The notes: generated by a model from the letters alone, not told the origin. A stretch of DNA of 64,000 bases from Microbispora sp. H11081 (GCF_012999535.1 NZ_JABBWV010000005.1:186001-250000), one strand, 5' to 3'. Shown: positions 33,293 through 42,802, counted from the first letter of the stretch. A program made the numbers and translations.

Positions 33293-36220
33293 TCAGGCGC
33301 CGCCGCCGTTCTTGCCGTTGCCGGGCCCTGCGGGCATCGCGGCCGGGGGCCCGGCGGGGATGTTCAGCGGGACGTCGCCGCCTCCGGGGCCGCCGTCGTG
33401 GCCGCCCTGGCCCGGGTCGTCGCCGAAGCCCCTGCCGCCACCGCCGCCGTCGTCACATCCGGGGCCGCCGTCGAAGCAGCCGTCGTCGTCGAAGAAGTCG
33501 TTCGGGATGTCGTTGGGGAACCCGCCCTCGTCCGGATCCGGGCTGGGCGACGGCGTCGGGCTCGGCACGATGTTCTCCGGGGTGCCCAGCCCGGCCTTCT
33601 GCGGGAACTGCTCGACCGGCTTGCCCGTGTGCGCCTCCAGCATGAAGGTGCGCCAGATCGTGGTCGGCGGGCCGGCGCCCTCGAAGCCCAGCGACACCTC
33701 CTTGACATGGGTGTACGGGTTGTTGGGGCCGTACTTCTTGCTCTCTTTTCCGCCCGGCGTCTGCGGGCAGTTGGAGTACAGCGGCTGAACGATCTTTCCG
33801 CTCTTGGTGACGCACTGCTCGCGGTACATGCCCACCGCGACCGACAACTGCGGGGTGAAGCCGACGAACCAGGCTTCCTTCTCGTCGTTGTTGGTGCCGG
33901 TCTTGCCGGCGGCCGGGCGGCCGATGCCCTTGCCCGCCGCTGTGCCCGACTTGAGGACCTCCTCCATGGCCGCCACCGAGTCGGCCGCCGCCTCGGGCGT
34001 GATCACCTGCTTGACGTCGCGACGCTCGGCGAAGACGACATCCTTGTCCTTCCGGACCTCCTTGACCACGTGGTAGTCGATGTGCTTGCCCTCGTTCGCG
34101 AAGATCGAGTAGCCGGCGGCCTGCTCCACGGGGGTGACCCCGGCGCTGCCGATGGAGAACTGGTACTTGTGTTCCGCGATGTCCTTGTCCAGGCTCTCCT
34201 TGCTGAGCCCCGCATCCTCGGCGATCTGCTTCACCGCGGTGAGCTGCCCGATCGTGCCGTTCGCCTCGTCCAGCTTGTACGCCATGGACGCGAAGGCCGT
34301 GTTGATCGAGTGGGAGGTCGCGTAGATCGCGTTGATGGCGTTCGGCACCGAGTGGCCGTTGGTGATGCCCTTCTCGAAGCCCGGCAGCTTCTCCGGCACG
34401 GTCTCGTTTCCGGGCAGGTAGCTGTTCAGGCTGTAGCCCGCGTCGAGCCAGGCGGCCAGCACGTACGGCTTGAACGCCGAGGCGGCCTGCTTCCTGGACT
34501 GGAACGGCTCGTTCCAGGGGTCCTTCAGATAGTCGTTGCCGCCGTAGAAGGCGAGCACCCGCCCGGTCTTGGGATCCACCGCGGCCAGGCCGGCGTGGAA
34601 CTCCTTGGACATGCCGGAGGTGGTGGCGAGGACCGCCTTCTTGGCGGCCTGCATGAGCCTTCTGTCGAAGGTCGAGACGATCTTGTAGCCGCCGCTCCTG
34701 ACCTGGTCCGCGGACAGGTTCATGCGCGACCCGAGCTCGTTCATGACCTGGGTGATCATGTAGCCCCTGAGGCCGCCGTACTCGTCCCTGTTGTTCACCG
34801 GGACGGTCTTGGGGAACTTGGCCGTGCTCGGCAGCTTGCCGTACTTGGCCGGGTCGAGCTTCGCCATGGCGTTGACGACGTCCTTGAACCGGCTCTGCAA
34901 CCGCGGGGAGTCGGCGTCCAGCGCGGGCGTCTGGATGCGCGCGGCGAGGTAGGCGCCCTGCTCCGGGGTGAGCTGGTCGACGTGCTTCTTGAAGTACGCC
35001 TGCGCGGCGGCCTCGATGCCGTACGCACGGCCGAAGGGCACCGTGTTGAGGTACTGCAGCAGGATCTGGTCCTTGGGCATCTCCTTGTCGAGCTTGACCG
35101 CGACGAAGATCTCCTTGATCTTCCGCTTGATGGAGACTTCCTGGCTGAGGCCGTCGTAGTAGTTGCGGGCCATCTGCTGGGTGATGGTCGAGGCGCCCTG
35201 GAGCTGCTGCCCGGTCGCGGTCATGTAGACCGATCGCATCATGCCGGTGATCGAGATGCCGCTGTCCGACCGGAAGGTGTCGTTCTCGATCGCGATGACC
35301 GCGTCCTGGACGTGCCGTGGCACCTTGTTGATGTCGTTCAGGATGACGCGGGGGGTGCCGACCTTGCCGATCACCGTCTTGCCGTCGTTGTAGTAGATGG
35401 TGCTGCCCTGGGCCACGGCCTCCGCCTGGGTCGCGGTCGGCGTCGGGGTGTTGGCGTACGCCACGGCGATCATGCCGAAGGTGCCGGCGGCGAGCACGGT
35501 GAAGGCCGCCACGAGGATCTTCCAGCTCGGCAGGAAACGCTTCCAGCCCCTGCGGCGCGGCTTCTCGTCGTCCTCGTCGAAGTCACCGAAGTCGCGCGGG
35601 TCCCGGGGACCGCGTCCGCCGGGCCCTTCCGGGCCGCCCGGGCCGCCCGGGCCGCCGGGGCCGCCGGGGCCACGGCCACCCCGGGCCTGGGGCCTGCGGC
35701 GGCGTCCGCCGGTCTGGATCGCCTCGGTGCTCTGCCCGTCCGCGTCCCCGCGACGACCGCCGGCCGGCATGCCCATCGCCTGGGTGCGCTCGTCCGCGCC
35801 GGGGCGGCCTGGACCGCCGAACCCCCCGGGGCCACCGGGACCGGCCGCGTAGCGCGGGTCGCGGCCGGGGTGTCCGCCGCCCATCGGCCCGCGAGGTCCC
35901 TGCTGAGGTCCTTGCTGAGGCCCCTGCGGGGCTCCCGGTGCGGGTCTGTGCGGCGGCTGGCCCGGGGGCACCGCGTTCATGGCCGCCGTGTCCTCGAAGG
36001 CCGCCGCCTCACGCCGGCGCTGCTCGGGTCCTGCGGACCGGGCGCCGCGGGGCGGCTGCGGGACCGGGCCCCTGCCGGGCTGTCTCGGCGGAGCGGGCTC
36101 GCCGTACTCGTCGGATTCCCGGGGCGAGCGACGACGGCGCCCAGGGCGGGATGATCCACCGGAGCCCGAGGCGTCCTCGGGACGGCCGGTCGGCTCCGGT
36201 CCATAGCTGCTGTTGGTCAC
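33293..36220 (-). CDS. Bifunctional class A penicillin-binding protein
   Basis: This 975-residue peptidoglycan synthase has a disordered cytoplasmic N-terminus of about 231 residues, rich in Pro, Gly and Arg with a GPGG repeat run near 183-203, and a membrane helix at 232-255. The GT51 glycosyltransferase has GASTITQQMARNYY and KIKEIFVAVKL. The transpeptidase has active-site Ser in ASAFKPY (SxxK), SHSIN (SxN) and GKTGT. A glycine/aspartate-rich tail follows. TxA(M/I) words recur in the N-terminus (TAAM, TQAM, TEAI). The start is GTG 36220. Confidence 0.95.
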   Translation of the reverse strand: MTNSSYGPEPTGRPEDASGSGGSSRPGRRRRSPRESDEYGEPAPPRQPGRGPVPQPPRGARSAGPEQRRREAAAFEDTAAMNAVPPGQPPHRPAPGAPQGPQQGPQQGPRGPMGGGHPGRDPRYAAGPGGPGGFGGPGRPGADERTQAMGMPAGGRRGDADGQSTEAIQTGGRRRRPQARGGRGPGGPGGPGGPGGPEGPGGRGPRDPRDFGDFDEDDEKPRRRGWKRFLPSWKILVAAFTVLAAGTFGMIAVAYANTPTPTATQAEAVAQGSTIYYNDGKTVIGKVGTPRVILNDINKVPRHVQDAVIAIENDTFRSDSGISITGMMRSVYMTATGQQLQGASTITQQMARNYYDGLSQEVSIKRKIKEIFVAVKLDKEMPKDQILLQYLNTVPFGRAYGIEAAAQAYFKKHVDQLTPEQGAYLAARIQTPALDADSPRLQSRFKDVVNAMAKLDPAKYGKLPSTAKFPKTVPVNNRDEYGGLRGYMITQVMNELGSRMNLSADQVRSGGYKIVSTFDRRLMQAAKKAVLATTSGMSKEFHAGLAAVDPKTGRVLAFYGGNDYLKDPWNEPFQSRKQAASAFKPYVLAAWLDAGYSLNSYLPGNETVPEKLPGFEKGITNGHSVPNAINAIYATSHSINTAFASMAYKLDEANGTIGQLTAVKQIAEDAGLSKESLDKDIAEHKYQFSIGSAGVTPVEQAAGYSIFANEGKHIDYHVVKEVRKDKDVVFAERRDVKQVITPEAAADSVAAMEEVLKSGTAAGKGIGRPAAGKTGTNNDEKEAWFVGFTPQLSVAVGMYREQCVTKSGKIVQPLYSNCPQTPGGKESKKYGPNNPYTHVKEVSLGFEGAGPPTTIWRTFMLEAHTGKPVEQFPQKAGLGTPENIVPSPTPSPSPDPDEGGFPNDIPNDFFDDDGCFDGGPGCDDGGGGGRGFGDDPGQGGHDGGPGGGDVPLNIPAGPPAAMPAGPGNGKNGGGA

Positions 36221-36302
36221 GCGTCCTCGTCAGTGTTCGGAATTTGATCGACGTCGGCCGGCAGGCCGGCGGGCGGGGGGTCCTCCTGGAGGGGGAGGTC
36301 GC

Positions 36303-36686
36303 CTACGTAGAAGGGCCCGGGGGATCGGCTGTTCCGAGGACGAACGACACCGCCAGGTGGTTCCAGGAACAACTTTGGCAGACCTCTACCACGTAGACCC
36401 GGAATTCGCGGTATTCCCGGGCCATCGCGGTGAGCTCGGCCCGCCCTTTCGCCTGGCCCGCCGCTCGTCCTAACTCGTCCCCATATGCGTATGTGACGTT
36501 GGTCACGTTCGTCCGCTCACATATGGGGCAGACGCGACTGGTGGGCTCTCCGTGGAACCGAGCCGCGCGCAACAGATAAGGGTGGGCGTCGCACACGTCC
36601 CGTGCCCGTATGCGGCCGGTACGGACGGACTGCACGGCCGCCCGTTTTGCGAGGCCGTAATCCACGACCAACCGCTGTGACCACAT
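36303..36686 (-). CDS. DUF5318 family protein
   Basis: This 127-residue protein reads MWSQRLVVDYGLAKRAAVQS and RDVCDAHPYLLRAARFHGEP, diagnostic of the actinobacterial DUF5318 family. It has a CPIC pair and a CQSC pair that could bind one zinc. It lies between the PBP gene and padR-ino1, the usual place in actinobacteria. Function unknown. The start is ATG 36686, 127 bases from the divergent padR start, so the two promoters are back to back. Confidence 0.88.
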   Translation of the reverse strand: MWSQRLVVDYGLAKRAAVQSVRTGRIRARDVCDAHPYLLRAARFHGEPTSRVCPICERTNVTNVTYAYGDELGRAAGQAKGRAELTAMAREYREFRVYVVEVCQSCSWNHLAVSFVLGTADPPGPST

Positions 36687-36734
36687 ACGGCCAGATTACG
36701 ACCCTTTGCCAAATCTTGCCCAACCGTTGACCCG

Positions 36735-36763
36735 TTGCCATCTATGACAGCCCGACGTATCCT
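36735..36763 (+). promoter_or_regulatory. Sigma-70-type promoter of padR-ino1
   Basis: TTGCCA (36735-36740) and TATCCT (36758-36763) are separated by 17 bases and lie just upstream of the padR operator. The predicted start point near 36770 falls inside the operator, suiting repression. Read by eye. Confidence 0.55.
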
Positions 36764-36766
36764 GCG

Positions 36767-36787
36767 GATGTATCGAGTCGATACATC
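36767..36787. promoter_or_regulatory. Perfect 21-base PadR operator
   Basis: Arms GATGTATCGA and TCGATACATC flank a single G, with no mismatch. The ATGTAT/ATACAT half sites are typical of PadR proteins. The site sits between the predicted -10 box and the padR start at 36814, so it should let PadR repress its own operon including ino1. Confidence 0.75.
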
Positions 36788-36813
36788 GGTCGGACACCCA
36801 GGAGGTGGTTCCA

Positions 36814-37452
36814 GTGTCGGGTTCTCGTGGAGGCGTGCTGGAGCTCGCCGTCCTGGGATCGCTGCACGAGACACCGCTGCACGGGTACGAGCTGCGCAAA
36901 CGGCTCAACACGCTGCTCGGCATGTTCCGTGCGTTCTCCTACGGCTCGCTGTATCCCTGCCTCAGAGGCCTGCTGAACGAAGGCCTCATCGCGGAGGAGG
37001 AGCCCCCTGAGGACACGGTCCTCGGCCGCAGGTCGAAGATCGTGTACAAGATCACGGCGGAGGGGAAGGAGCGGTTGCAGGAACTGCTCAGCCAGTCGGG
37101 CCCGTCCTCCTGGGAAGACGAGAGCTTCGGCATCCGCTTCGCCTTCTTCCGGCACACGGAGGCGGAGGTGCGCCTGCGCATCCTGGAGGGCCGCCGCAGC
37201 CGCCTGGAGGAACGTCTCGACCGTGTCCGCGAGGCTCTCGCGCGTACGAGAGAGCGCCTGGACAGCTACACCCTCGAACTCCAGCGCCACGGGCTGGAGT
37301 CGGTCGAGCGCGAGGTCCGCTGGCTCAACGAGCTGATCGACTCGGAACGACGGACCGGATCGGCTCCCGGCGGGGGGAGTCACCCCCCGGACCCCGCGCA
37401 AGCCGTGCAGGAAGAGACCCGAAGGGCGGACACGCCCGAGGCAGATAGGTAA
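36814..37452 (+). CDS. PadR family regulator of the ino1 operon
   Basis: This 212-residue regulator has the winged helix [42 protein letters not shown] and wing [18 protein letters not shown], then a long coiled C-terminal helix ([28 protein letters not shown]). The start is GTG 36814, 8 bases past AGGAGG. The gene lies 13 bases upstream of ino1, the conserved actinobacterial pair equivalent to Rv0047c-Rv0046c of M. tuberculosis. It likely ties inositol production to a signal, repressing through the operator at 36767-36787. Confidence 0.93.
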   Translation: MSGSRGGVLELAVLGSLHETPLHGYELRKRLNTLLGMFRAFSYGSLYPCLRGLLNEGLIAEEEPPEDTVLGRRSKIVYKITAEGKERLQELLSQSGPSSWEDESFGIRFAFFRHTEAEVRLRILEGRRSRLEERLDRVREALARTRERLDSYTLELQRHGLESVEREVRWLNELIDSERRTGSAPGGGSHPPDPAQAVQEETRRADTPEADR

Positions 37453-37465
37453 AGGAGCGAGTGCT

Positions 37466-38545
37466 ATGGGTTCGGTGCGCGTAGCCATCGTCGGTGTGGG
37501 CAACTGCGCCGCATCGCTGGTGCAGGGCGTCCACTACTACAGGGACGCGGATCCGGGCAGCCGTGTGCCGGGCCTCATGCACGTGCGATTCGGTGACTAC
37601 CACGTCGGCGACGTGGAGTTCGTCGCGGCCTTCGACGTGGACGCCAAGAAGGTCGGCCGCGACCTGTCGGAGGCCCTCGTGGCCTCCGAGAACAACACGA
37701 TCAAGATTTGCGACGTGCCACCGCTCGGCGTGACCGTGCAGCGCGGCCCGACGTTCGACGGGCTTGGCACCTACTACCGGGAGATCATCGAGGAGTCGGA
37801 CGAGCAGCCGGTCGACGTGGTCCAGGCGCTCAAGGACGCCCGGGTCGACGTCCTGGTGTCCTATCTCCCCGTGGGCTCCGAGGAGGCCGACCGCTTCTAC
37901 GCGCAGTGCGCGATCGACGCCAAGGTCGCCTTCGTCAACGCGCTGCCGGTCTTCATCGCCTCCGACCCGGAGTGGGCCGCGAAGTTCACCGAGGCCGGGG
38001 TCCCGATCGTGGGCGACGACATCAAGTCGCAGGTCGGCGCCACGATCACGCACCGCGTGCTGGCCAAGCTGTTCGAGGACCGCGGGGTCGAGTTGCTGCG
38101 CACCTACCAGCTCAACTTCGGCGGCAACATGGACTTCATGAACATGCTGGAGCGCAGCCGCCTCCAGTCCAAGAAGATCTCCAAGACCCAGTCGGTCACG
38201 TCGCAGATCCCGCACGAGATGTCCAAGGCCGACGTCCACATCGGCCCGTCGGACCACGTCCCGTGGCTGGACGACCGCAAGTGGGCCTACGTCCGCCTTG
38301 AGGGCAAGTCGTTCGGCGACACCCCGCTCAACCTGGAGTACAAGCTCGAGGTCTGGGACTCGCCCAACTCGGCCGGCATCATCATCGACGCGGTCCGCGC
38401 GGCGAAGATCGCCCTCGACCGGGGCATCGGCGGCCCGCTGCTGTCGCCCTCGTCCTACTTCATGAAGTCGCCGCCGGAGCAGTACTCCGACGACGTCGCC
38501 CGCGAGGCCGTAGAGAAGTTCATCCGCGGCGAGGCCGAGCGCTGA
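37466..38545 (+). CDS. ino1: Inositol-3-phosphate synthase
   Basis: This enzyme converts glucose 6-phosphate to 1L-myo-inositol 1-phosphate with NAD+, feeding phosphatidylinositol and mycothiol synthesis. The 359-residue protein has the Rossmann motif [10 protein letters not shown] (9-18), [30 protein letters not shown], the active-site lysines around [11 protein letters not shown] and the C-terminal [16 protein letters not shown]. It is the short actinobacterial form. ATG 37466 follows AAAGGAG. It is co-transcribed with padR and followed by a hairpin. Confidence 0.97.
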   Translation: MGSVRVAIVGVGNCAASLVQGVHYYRDADPGSRVPGLMHVRFGDYHVGDVEFVAAFDVDAKKVGRDLSEALVASENNTIKICDVPPLGVTVQRGPTFDGLGTYYREIIEESDEQPVDVVQALKDARVDVLVSYLPVGSEEADRFYAQCAIDAKVAFVNALPVFIASDPEWAAKFTEAGVPIVGDDIKSQVGATITHRVLAKLFEDRGVELLRTYQLNFGGNMDFMNMLERSRLQSKKISKTQSVTSQIPHEMSKADVHIGPSDHVPWLDDRKWAYVRLEGKSFGDTPLNLEYKLEVWDSPNSAGIIIDAVRAAKIALDRGIGGPLLSPSSYFMKSPPEQYSDDVAREAVEKFIRGEAER

Positions 38546-38567
38546 CGTCCGCCGGCCACGGCGCGTC

Positions 38568-38599
38568 CCGCCCCGGCTCCGTCGATCGGACCGGGGCGG
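38568..38599 (+). terminator. Terminator of padR-ino1
   Basis: CCGCCCCGG (38568-38576) pairs with CCGGGGCGG (38591-38599), extended by TCC/GGA with one bulged C, across a 7-base loop. It lies 23 bases past the ino1 stop and before the convergent idi gene. Confidence 0.7.
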
Positions 38600-38641
38600 T
38601 CGCATGTCTCGGCACGGCCCGGCTTTCGCGGGCCCTGAAGC

Positions 38642-39238
38642 TCAGTTCGGGGTGAGCGGGCGCGCGGCCGGCGGCAGGGAGGCGGGGTCGGCCACCGGCC
38701 AGGCCAGCGGGTCGGGCCCGAGCGCGACGAGCTGGGGCACCTGCTCCCGTGCCCAGGGCGAGATGTCCAGCTCTCCGCTCATCACCTCGGCGGCGAAGCG
38801 CGTCCAGGGCTCCCACCGGACCTCGCCCACCTCCTCCGCGTTGGGCGCGGCCTCCACCGAGACGACCGCGCGGTAGACGGGGCACAGCTCGTTCTCCACC
38901 GTGCCGTTGTCCATCACCGCCCGGTAGGAGAAGCCCGGCAGGATCAGGTCCACGGACTCGACGGCCAGGCCCAGCTCGAAGCCGAGGCGGCGGATCACCG
39001 CCGACGACAGCGGCTCGCCCGGCAGCGGGTGCCCGCAGCAACTGTTGGTCCACGCGTTGGGCCAGGTCAGCTTCGTCCCCGCCCGCCGGGACAGCAGCAC
39101 GCGGCCGCGATGGTCGAAGACGTAGCTGGAGAACGCCAGATGCAGCGGGGTGTCCGCGGTGTGGACGACGGACTTGGGAGCGGTGCCGATCGAGTTTCCC
39201 TCGACGTCGACCAGCACGACATGTTCCTGTGAGGTCAC
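38642..39238 (-). CDS. idi: Isopentenyl-diphosphate delta-isomerase, type I
   Basis: This Nudix-fold enzyme interconverts IPP and DMAPP for isoprenoid synthesis. It has the active-site cysteine in TNSCCGHPLPGE (Cys67/68) and the acidic ENELCPVYRA (Glu115/117). I start at GTG 39238 (MTSQEHVVLVDVEG); a GTG at 39259 gives seven more residues, and neither has a convincing ribosome-binding site. It is slightly longer than the E. coli enzyme owing to a proline-rich C-terminus. It stands alone, convergent with ino1. Confidence 0.92.
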   Translation of the reverse strand: MTSQEHVVLVDVEGNSIGTAPKSVVHTADTPLHLAFSSYVFDHRGRVLLSRRAGTKLTWPNAWTNSCCGHPLPGEPLSSAVIRRLGFELGLAVESVDLILPGFSYRAVMDNGTVENELCPVYRAVVSVEAAPNAEEVGEVRWEPWTRFAAEVMSGELDISPWAREQVPQLVALGPDPLAWPVADPASLPPAARPLTPN

Positions 39239-39338
39239 TCTGCGAGAGTACGTGATCACCTCGACGCGAGTGTGACGTAGGGGCTTTATCAGGGTTGGTC
39301 CTGATGCTCGACTGTGATCGCGCGCGTAGGCTGTCGCC

Positions 39339-40637
39339 GTGTCCTACGTCTCCGACCTGCGGGTGGTCCTGCGGGGGTCGAACTTCCGTCGGCTTTTCGC
39401 CACACGGCTCGTCTCGCAGTTCTCGGACGGGATCTTCCAGCTCGCCGTCGGCGGCTACGCCTTCTTCAGCCCGGAACGACAGGCCAGCGCGACCGCGATC
39501 GCGGCGGGACTCGCAGTGCTGCTCCTGCCGTACAGCGTGCTCGGGCCCTTCGTCGGGGTGTTCATCGACCGCTGGTCGCGGCGGCAGATCCTCGTGATCG
39601 CGCCGATCGTGCGCGGGACGCTGCTCGTGCTGGCCGCGGCTCTCGTCGCGGTGGGCACCTCCGACGTCGTCTTCTACGCGGCGGCGCTCGGCGTCCTCGC
39701 GGTCAACCGCTTCTTCCTCGCGGCCCTCGGCGCGTCGCTGCCCCACGTGGTGCCGAACGACCAGTTGATGATGGCCAACGCGGTGACCCCCACGTCGGGC
39801 ACGGTGGCGACGTTCGTCGGGATGGGCGCAGGCGTCATGCTGCGCGTGGTCGCCGGGTCAGGCGACGGGGGCGTGGCGGTGCTGCTGGTCTGCTCGGGCG
39901 TCGTCTTCGGGCTGAGCGCGCTGATCGCCAGGACGATGGGACGCTCGCTGCTCGGGCCCGCGTACGACCCGGACCGCCCGCAGGCCCGCGAGGCCGTACG
40001 GAACGTGCTGACCGGGCTGGTGGACGGCGCGCGGCACGTCGGGCACCGGCGGTCGGCGGCGGCCGCGCTCACCGGCATGGCCGGCCACCGCCTCATGTTC
40101 GGCATCTCCACCGCGGCGGTGGTGATGCTCTACCGCTACAGCTTCAGCTCGACCCCCGACCAGGCGCTGGAGGGCATCGCGCTCGTGCTGGGCGCCGTCG
40201 GCGCGGGAAGCTTCGCCGCGGTGCTGGTCACGCCATGGGCCACCAAGCGGTTCCGGATCGAGACCTGGATCCCGATGATGCTCGTGACCTGCGGCGTCCT
40301 GGAGTTCGCGCTGTGCGCGACGTTCCACGAGTGGGCGTTCGTGGCCGCCGGGCTGGTGATCGGCGTCGCCGGGCAGAGCGTGAAGATCTGCGCCGACACG
40401 GTCGTGCAGCGCGACGTCGAGGACGCCTATCTCGGCCGCGCGTTCTCCGTGTACGACATGCTGTTCAACGGCATGACGGTCCTCGGGGCGGTGCTGGCGG
40501 CGGCGCTGCTGCCGCCCGACGGCAGGTCCTATCTCGCGCTCGCCGTGATCGGCGTCGGCTACGTGGTCAGCGCGGGGCTGTACCGGATGGTCCTGCCCAC
40601 CGCCGTGCGCAGGCCGCCGGTCCCCGCCACCGACTGA
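39339..40637 (+). CDS. MFS transporter
   Basis: This 432-residue permease has about twelve hydrophobic segments. N-terminal features FRRLFATRLVSQFSDGIFQLAVGGYAFF, the motif A-like loop VFIDRWSRRQILVIAPIVRG between helices 2 and 3, and VLGAVGAGSFAAVLVTPWATKRF in the second half suit the enterobactin-exporter/macrolide-efflux-like MFS branch. The start is GTG 39339. It is divergent from idi and convergent with cca. The substrate is unknown. Confidence 0.9.
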   Translation: MSYVSDLRVVLRGSNFRRLFATRLVSQFSDGIFQLAVGGYAFFSPERQASATAIAAGLAVLLLPYSVLGPFVGVFIDRWSRRQILVIAPIVRGTLLVLAAALVAVGTSDVVFYAAALGVLAVNRFFLAALGASLPHVVPNDQLMMANAVTPTSGTVATFVGMGAGVMLRVVAGSGDGGVAVLLVCSGVVFGLSALIARTMGRSLLGPAYDPDRPQAREAVRNVLTGLVDGARHVGHRRSAAAALTGMAGHRLMFGISTAAVVMLYRYSFSSTPDQALEGIALVLGAVGAGSFAAVLVTPWATKRFRIETWIPMMLVTCGVLEFALCATFHEWAFVAAGLVIGVAGQSVKICADTVVQRDVEDAYLGRAFSVYDMLFNGMTVLGAVLAAALLPPDGRSYLALAVIGVGYVVSAGLYRMVLPTAVRRPPVPATD

Positions 40638-40642
40638 ACCGC

Positions 40643-42079
40643 CTACGACAGCAGCCCGTTGTCCCTCGCCCAGGCGAGCAGGGCGTCCTTCGCGGCCTCC
40701 TTGCCGATCAGGCCCTGGTCCATGCGGATCTCCAGCATGTGCTTGTAGGCCGTGCCGACGACCGGGCCCGGCGGCACGCCGAGGATCTCCTGGATCTCGT
40801 TGCCGTCCAGCTCCGGCCGGATCTTGGCCAGCTCCTCCTCCTCGGCCAGCCGGGCGATGCGCTCCTCCAGCTGGTCGTAGGTGCTGGACAGGGCCTGCGC
40901 CTTGCGCTTGTTGCGGGTGGTGCAGTCGGCCCTGGTCAGCTTGTGCAGGCGTTCGAGAAGGTGTCCCGCGTCGCGGACGTAGCGGCGTACGGCGCTGTCG
41001 GTCCACTCCCCCGTCCCGTAGCCGTGGAAGCGCAGGTGCAGCTCCACGAGCTTGGACACGTCGGACACCACGTCCTTGGGGAACTTGAGCTCGGTGAGCC
41101 GCTTCTTCGCCATCTGCGCGCCGACCACCTCGTGGTGGTGGAACGACACCCGGCCGCCGGGCTCGTTGCGCCGGGTCTTGGGCTTGCCGATGTCGTGCAG
41201 CAGGGCGGCCCAGCGCAGCACCCGGTCGGGACCGGCCGTCTCCAGGCCCATGGCCTGCTCCAGCACGATCAGCGTGTGCTCGTAGACGTCCTTGTGCCGG
41301 TGGTGCTCGTCGATCTCCAGCCGCAGCTTGGGCAGCTCGGGCAGGACGTGGGCGGCGAGCCCGCTCTCCACCAGCAGCGCCAGCCCCGCCCTGGGGTACG
41401 CGCCGAGGATCAGCTTGTCGAGCTCCTCACGGATGCGCTCGGCCGAGACGATCTCGATGCGGCCGGACATCGCGGTCATGGCCTCGACGACCTCGGGCGC
41501 GACCGTGAACCCGAGCTGCCCGGCGAACCGCGCCGCGCGCAGCATCCGCAGCGGATCGTCGTCGAACGACTGCTCGGGCCTGCCCGGCGTCCGCAGGACC
41601 TTCGCGGCGAGGTCGGGCAGCCCGCCGTACGGGTCGGCGAACTCGTGGTTCGGCAGGCGCACGGCCATCGCGTTGACCGCGAAGTCGCGCCGGGCGAGGT
41701 CGCCGTCGAGCGAGTCGCCGTACATCACCTCGGGCTTGCGCGAGGCCGGATCGTACGACTCGCTGCGGTAGGTGGTGATCTCCAGCAGCCAGCCGCCCTT
41801 GCGCACGCCGACGGTGCCGAAGTCGATCCCGATCGTCCAGACGGCGTCCGCCCAGTCCTTGACGATCTCCAGCACCCGCTCGGGACGGGCGTCCGTGGTC
41901 AGGTCGAGGTCCTTGCTCGCGCGGCCGAGGAGGACGTCGCGGACGGAGCCGCCGACCAGGGCCAGCTCGTGCCCCCGGGCCGAGAACAGCTCGCCGAGCT
42001 CGTCGGCGACCGGGGCGATCCGACGGAACAGTTCGTTCACGGCGCGCTGCTGGCTGTCGCTCAGATTTGAAACGGACAA
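40643..42079 (-). CDS. cca: CCA tRNA nucleotidyltransferase
   Basis: This 478-residue enzyme adds or repairs the 3' CCA of tRNAs. It has the class II nucleotidyltransferase head (LVGGSVRDVLLGRASKDLDLTT, acidic DLD), a B/A-adding region (RRDFAVNAMA, DPLRMLRAARFAGQLGF, ERIREELDKLI) and an HD phosphohydrolase-like domain (AALLHDIGKPKTR, HHHEVVGAQMAKK). Its position next to the DUF6049-murJ genes matches pcnA (Rv3907c) in M. tuberculosis. The start is ATG 42079. Confidence 0.96.
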   Translation of the reverse strand: MSVSNLSDSQQRAVNELFRRIAPVADELGELFSARGHELALVGGSVRDVLLGRASKDLDLTTDARPERVLEIVKDWADAVWTIGIDFGTVGVRKGGWLLEITTYRSESYDPASRKPEVMYGDSLDGDLARRDFAVNAMAVRLPNHEFADPYGGLPDLAAKVLRTPGRPEQSFDDDPLRMLRAARFAGQLGFTVAPEVVEAMTAMSGRIEIVSAERIREELDKLILGAYPRAGLALLVESGLAAHVLPELPKLRLEIDEHHRHKDVYEHTLIVLEQAMGLETAGPDRVLRWAALLHDIGKPKTRRNEPGGRVSFHHHEVVGAQMAKKRLTELKFPKDVVSDVSKLVELHLRFHGYGTGEWTDSAVRRYVRDAGHLLERLHKLTRADCTTRNKRKAQALSSTYDQLEERIARLAEEEELAKIRPELDGNEIQEILGVPPGPVVGTAYKHMLEIRMDQGLIGKEAAKDALLAWARDNGLLS

Positions 42080-42219
42080 GGCTGGGTAGGTCCTTCGGTC
42101 ACGGAACAGAAACTCTCCCCCGATGGCCCAGGTGTTCGGGTGTCACCCAGGGGAGACACGCCTAGCGATCACCAGGCCACGGTCAGTTCGGGGGTGCTGG
42201 ACGACGCAAGGAGCACACG

Positions 42220-42756
42220 ATGAAAGACGCTCTCGCGATTCACCGCTGGCTCCTCGCCCACCAGATCCACCATGAGATCGTACGTCTTCCGCGCCCCTTG
42301 ACATGCTCGGACGAGCTTCCCGAGGTGCTGGGGGTCACTCCTGAGACGTGCCTGGGCGTGGCGCTGTTCGAGGTGTCGGCGCGCGGGCGGACACAGGAGG
42401 TGGCCGTGGTGAGCGCGGTGAACTCCTGCCCCGGGCCGGCGGAGGTGGGCGCCGTCCTGCGTGCCCACAGGGTATCCGCGGCGTCGGCCTTCACCGTCAA
42501 CTCCGCGACCGACTACGCGCACGGCCTGGTCTGCCCGCTGCTGCTGCCCGACGGGCTGACCGTCCTCGTGGACCAGCGGCTGATCGCGCGCCTCGATGCC
42601 GACGAGGTCGTCCACACCGCGACCGGCGAGCGCCGCACCGCGTTGCGATTGCGCGCGATCCACCTGTTCGACCTGGTAGCGGCCAAACCGGTTGATCTCG
42701 CCGCAGGCGGCCGAAGGGGTCTCGCGAGCCTCGCGAGTCCTATGCGGACCGCGTAG
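42220..42756 (+). CDS. YbaK/EbsC-type aminoacyl-tRNA deacylase-like protein
   Basis: This 178-residue protein has the YbaK fold: ALAIHRWLLAHQIHHEIVRLPRPLTCSDELPEVLGV at the start, then CLGVALFEV, and a C-terminal strand around LLPDGLTVLVDQRLI. The family hydrolyses mischarged tRNAs such as Cys-tRNA-Pro in trans. It sits divergent from cca and before the DUF6049 gene, where M. tuberculosis has mutT4. Specificity cannot be inferred. The start is ATG 42220 after an AAGGAG box. Confidence 0.8.
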   Translation: MKDALAIHRWLLAHQIHHEIVRLPRPLTCSDELPEVLGVTPETCLGVALFEVSARGRTQEVAVVSAVNSCPGPAEVGAVLRAHRVSAASAFTVNSATDYAHGLVCPLLLPDGLTVLVDQRLIARLDADEVVHTATGERRTALRLRAIHLFDLVAAKPVDLAAGGRRGLASLASPMRTA

Positions 42757-42802
42757 CCAATAGCATTCTGGACGTGCGCCGTACCTCACCGCCGGCCGGC
42801 AC

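Noticed and set aside
33020-36154. A 1044-codon open frame opposite the PBP gene
   Set aside because: Antisense to a clear bifunctional PBP with all active-site motifs; long antisense frames are common at this GC content.
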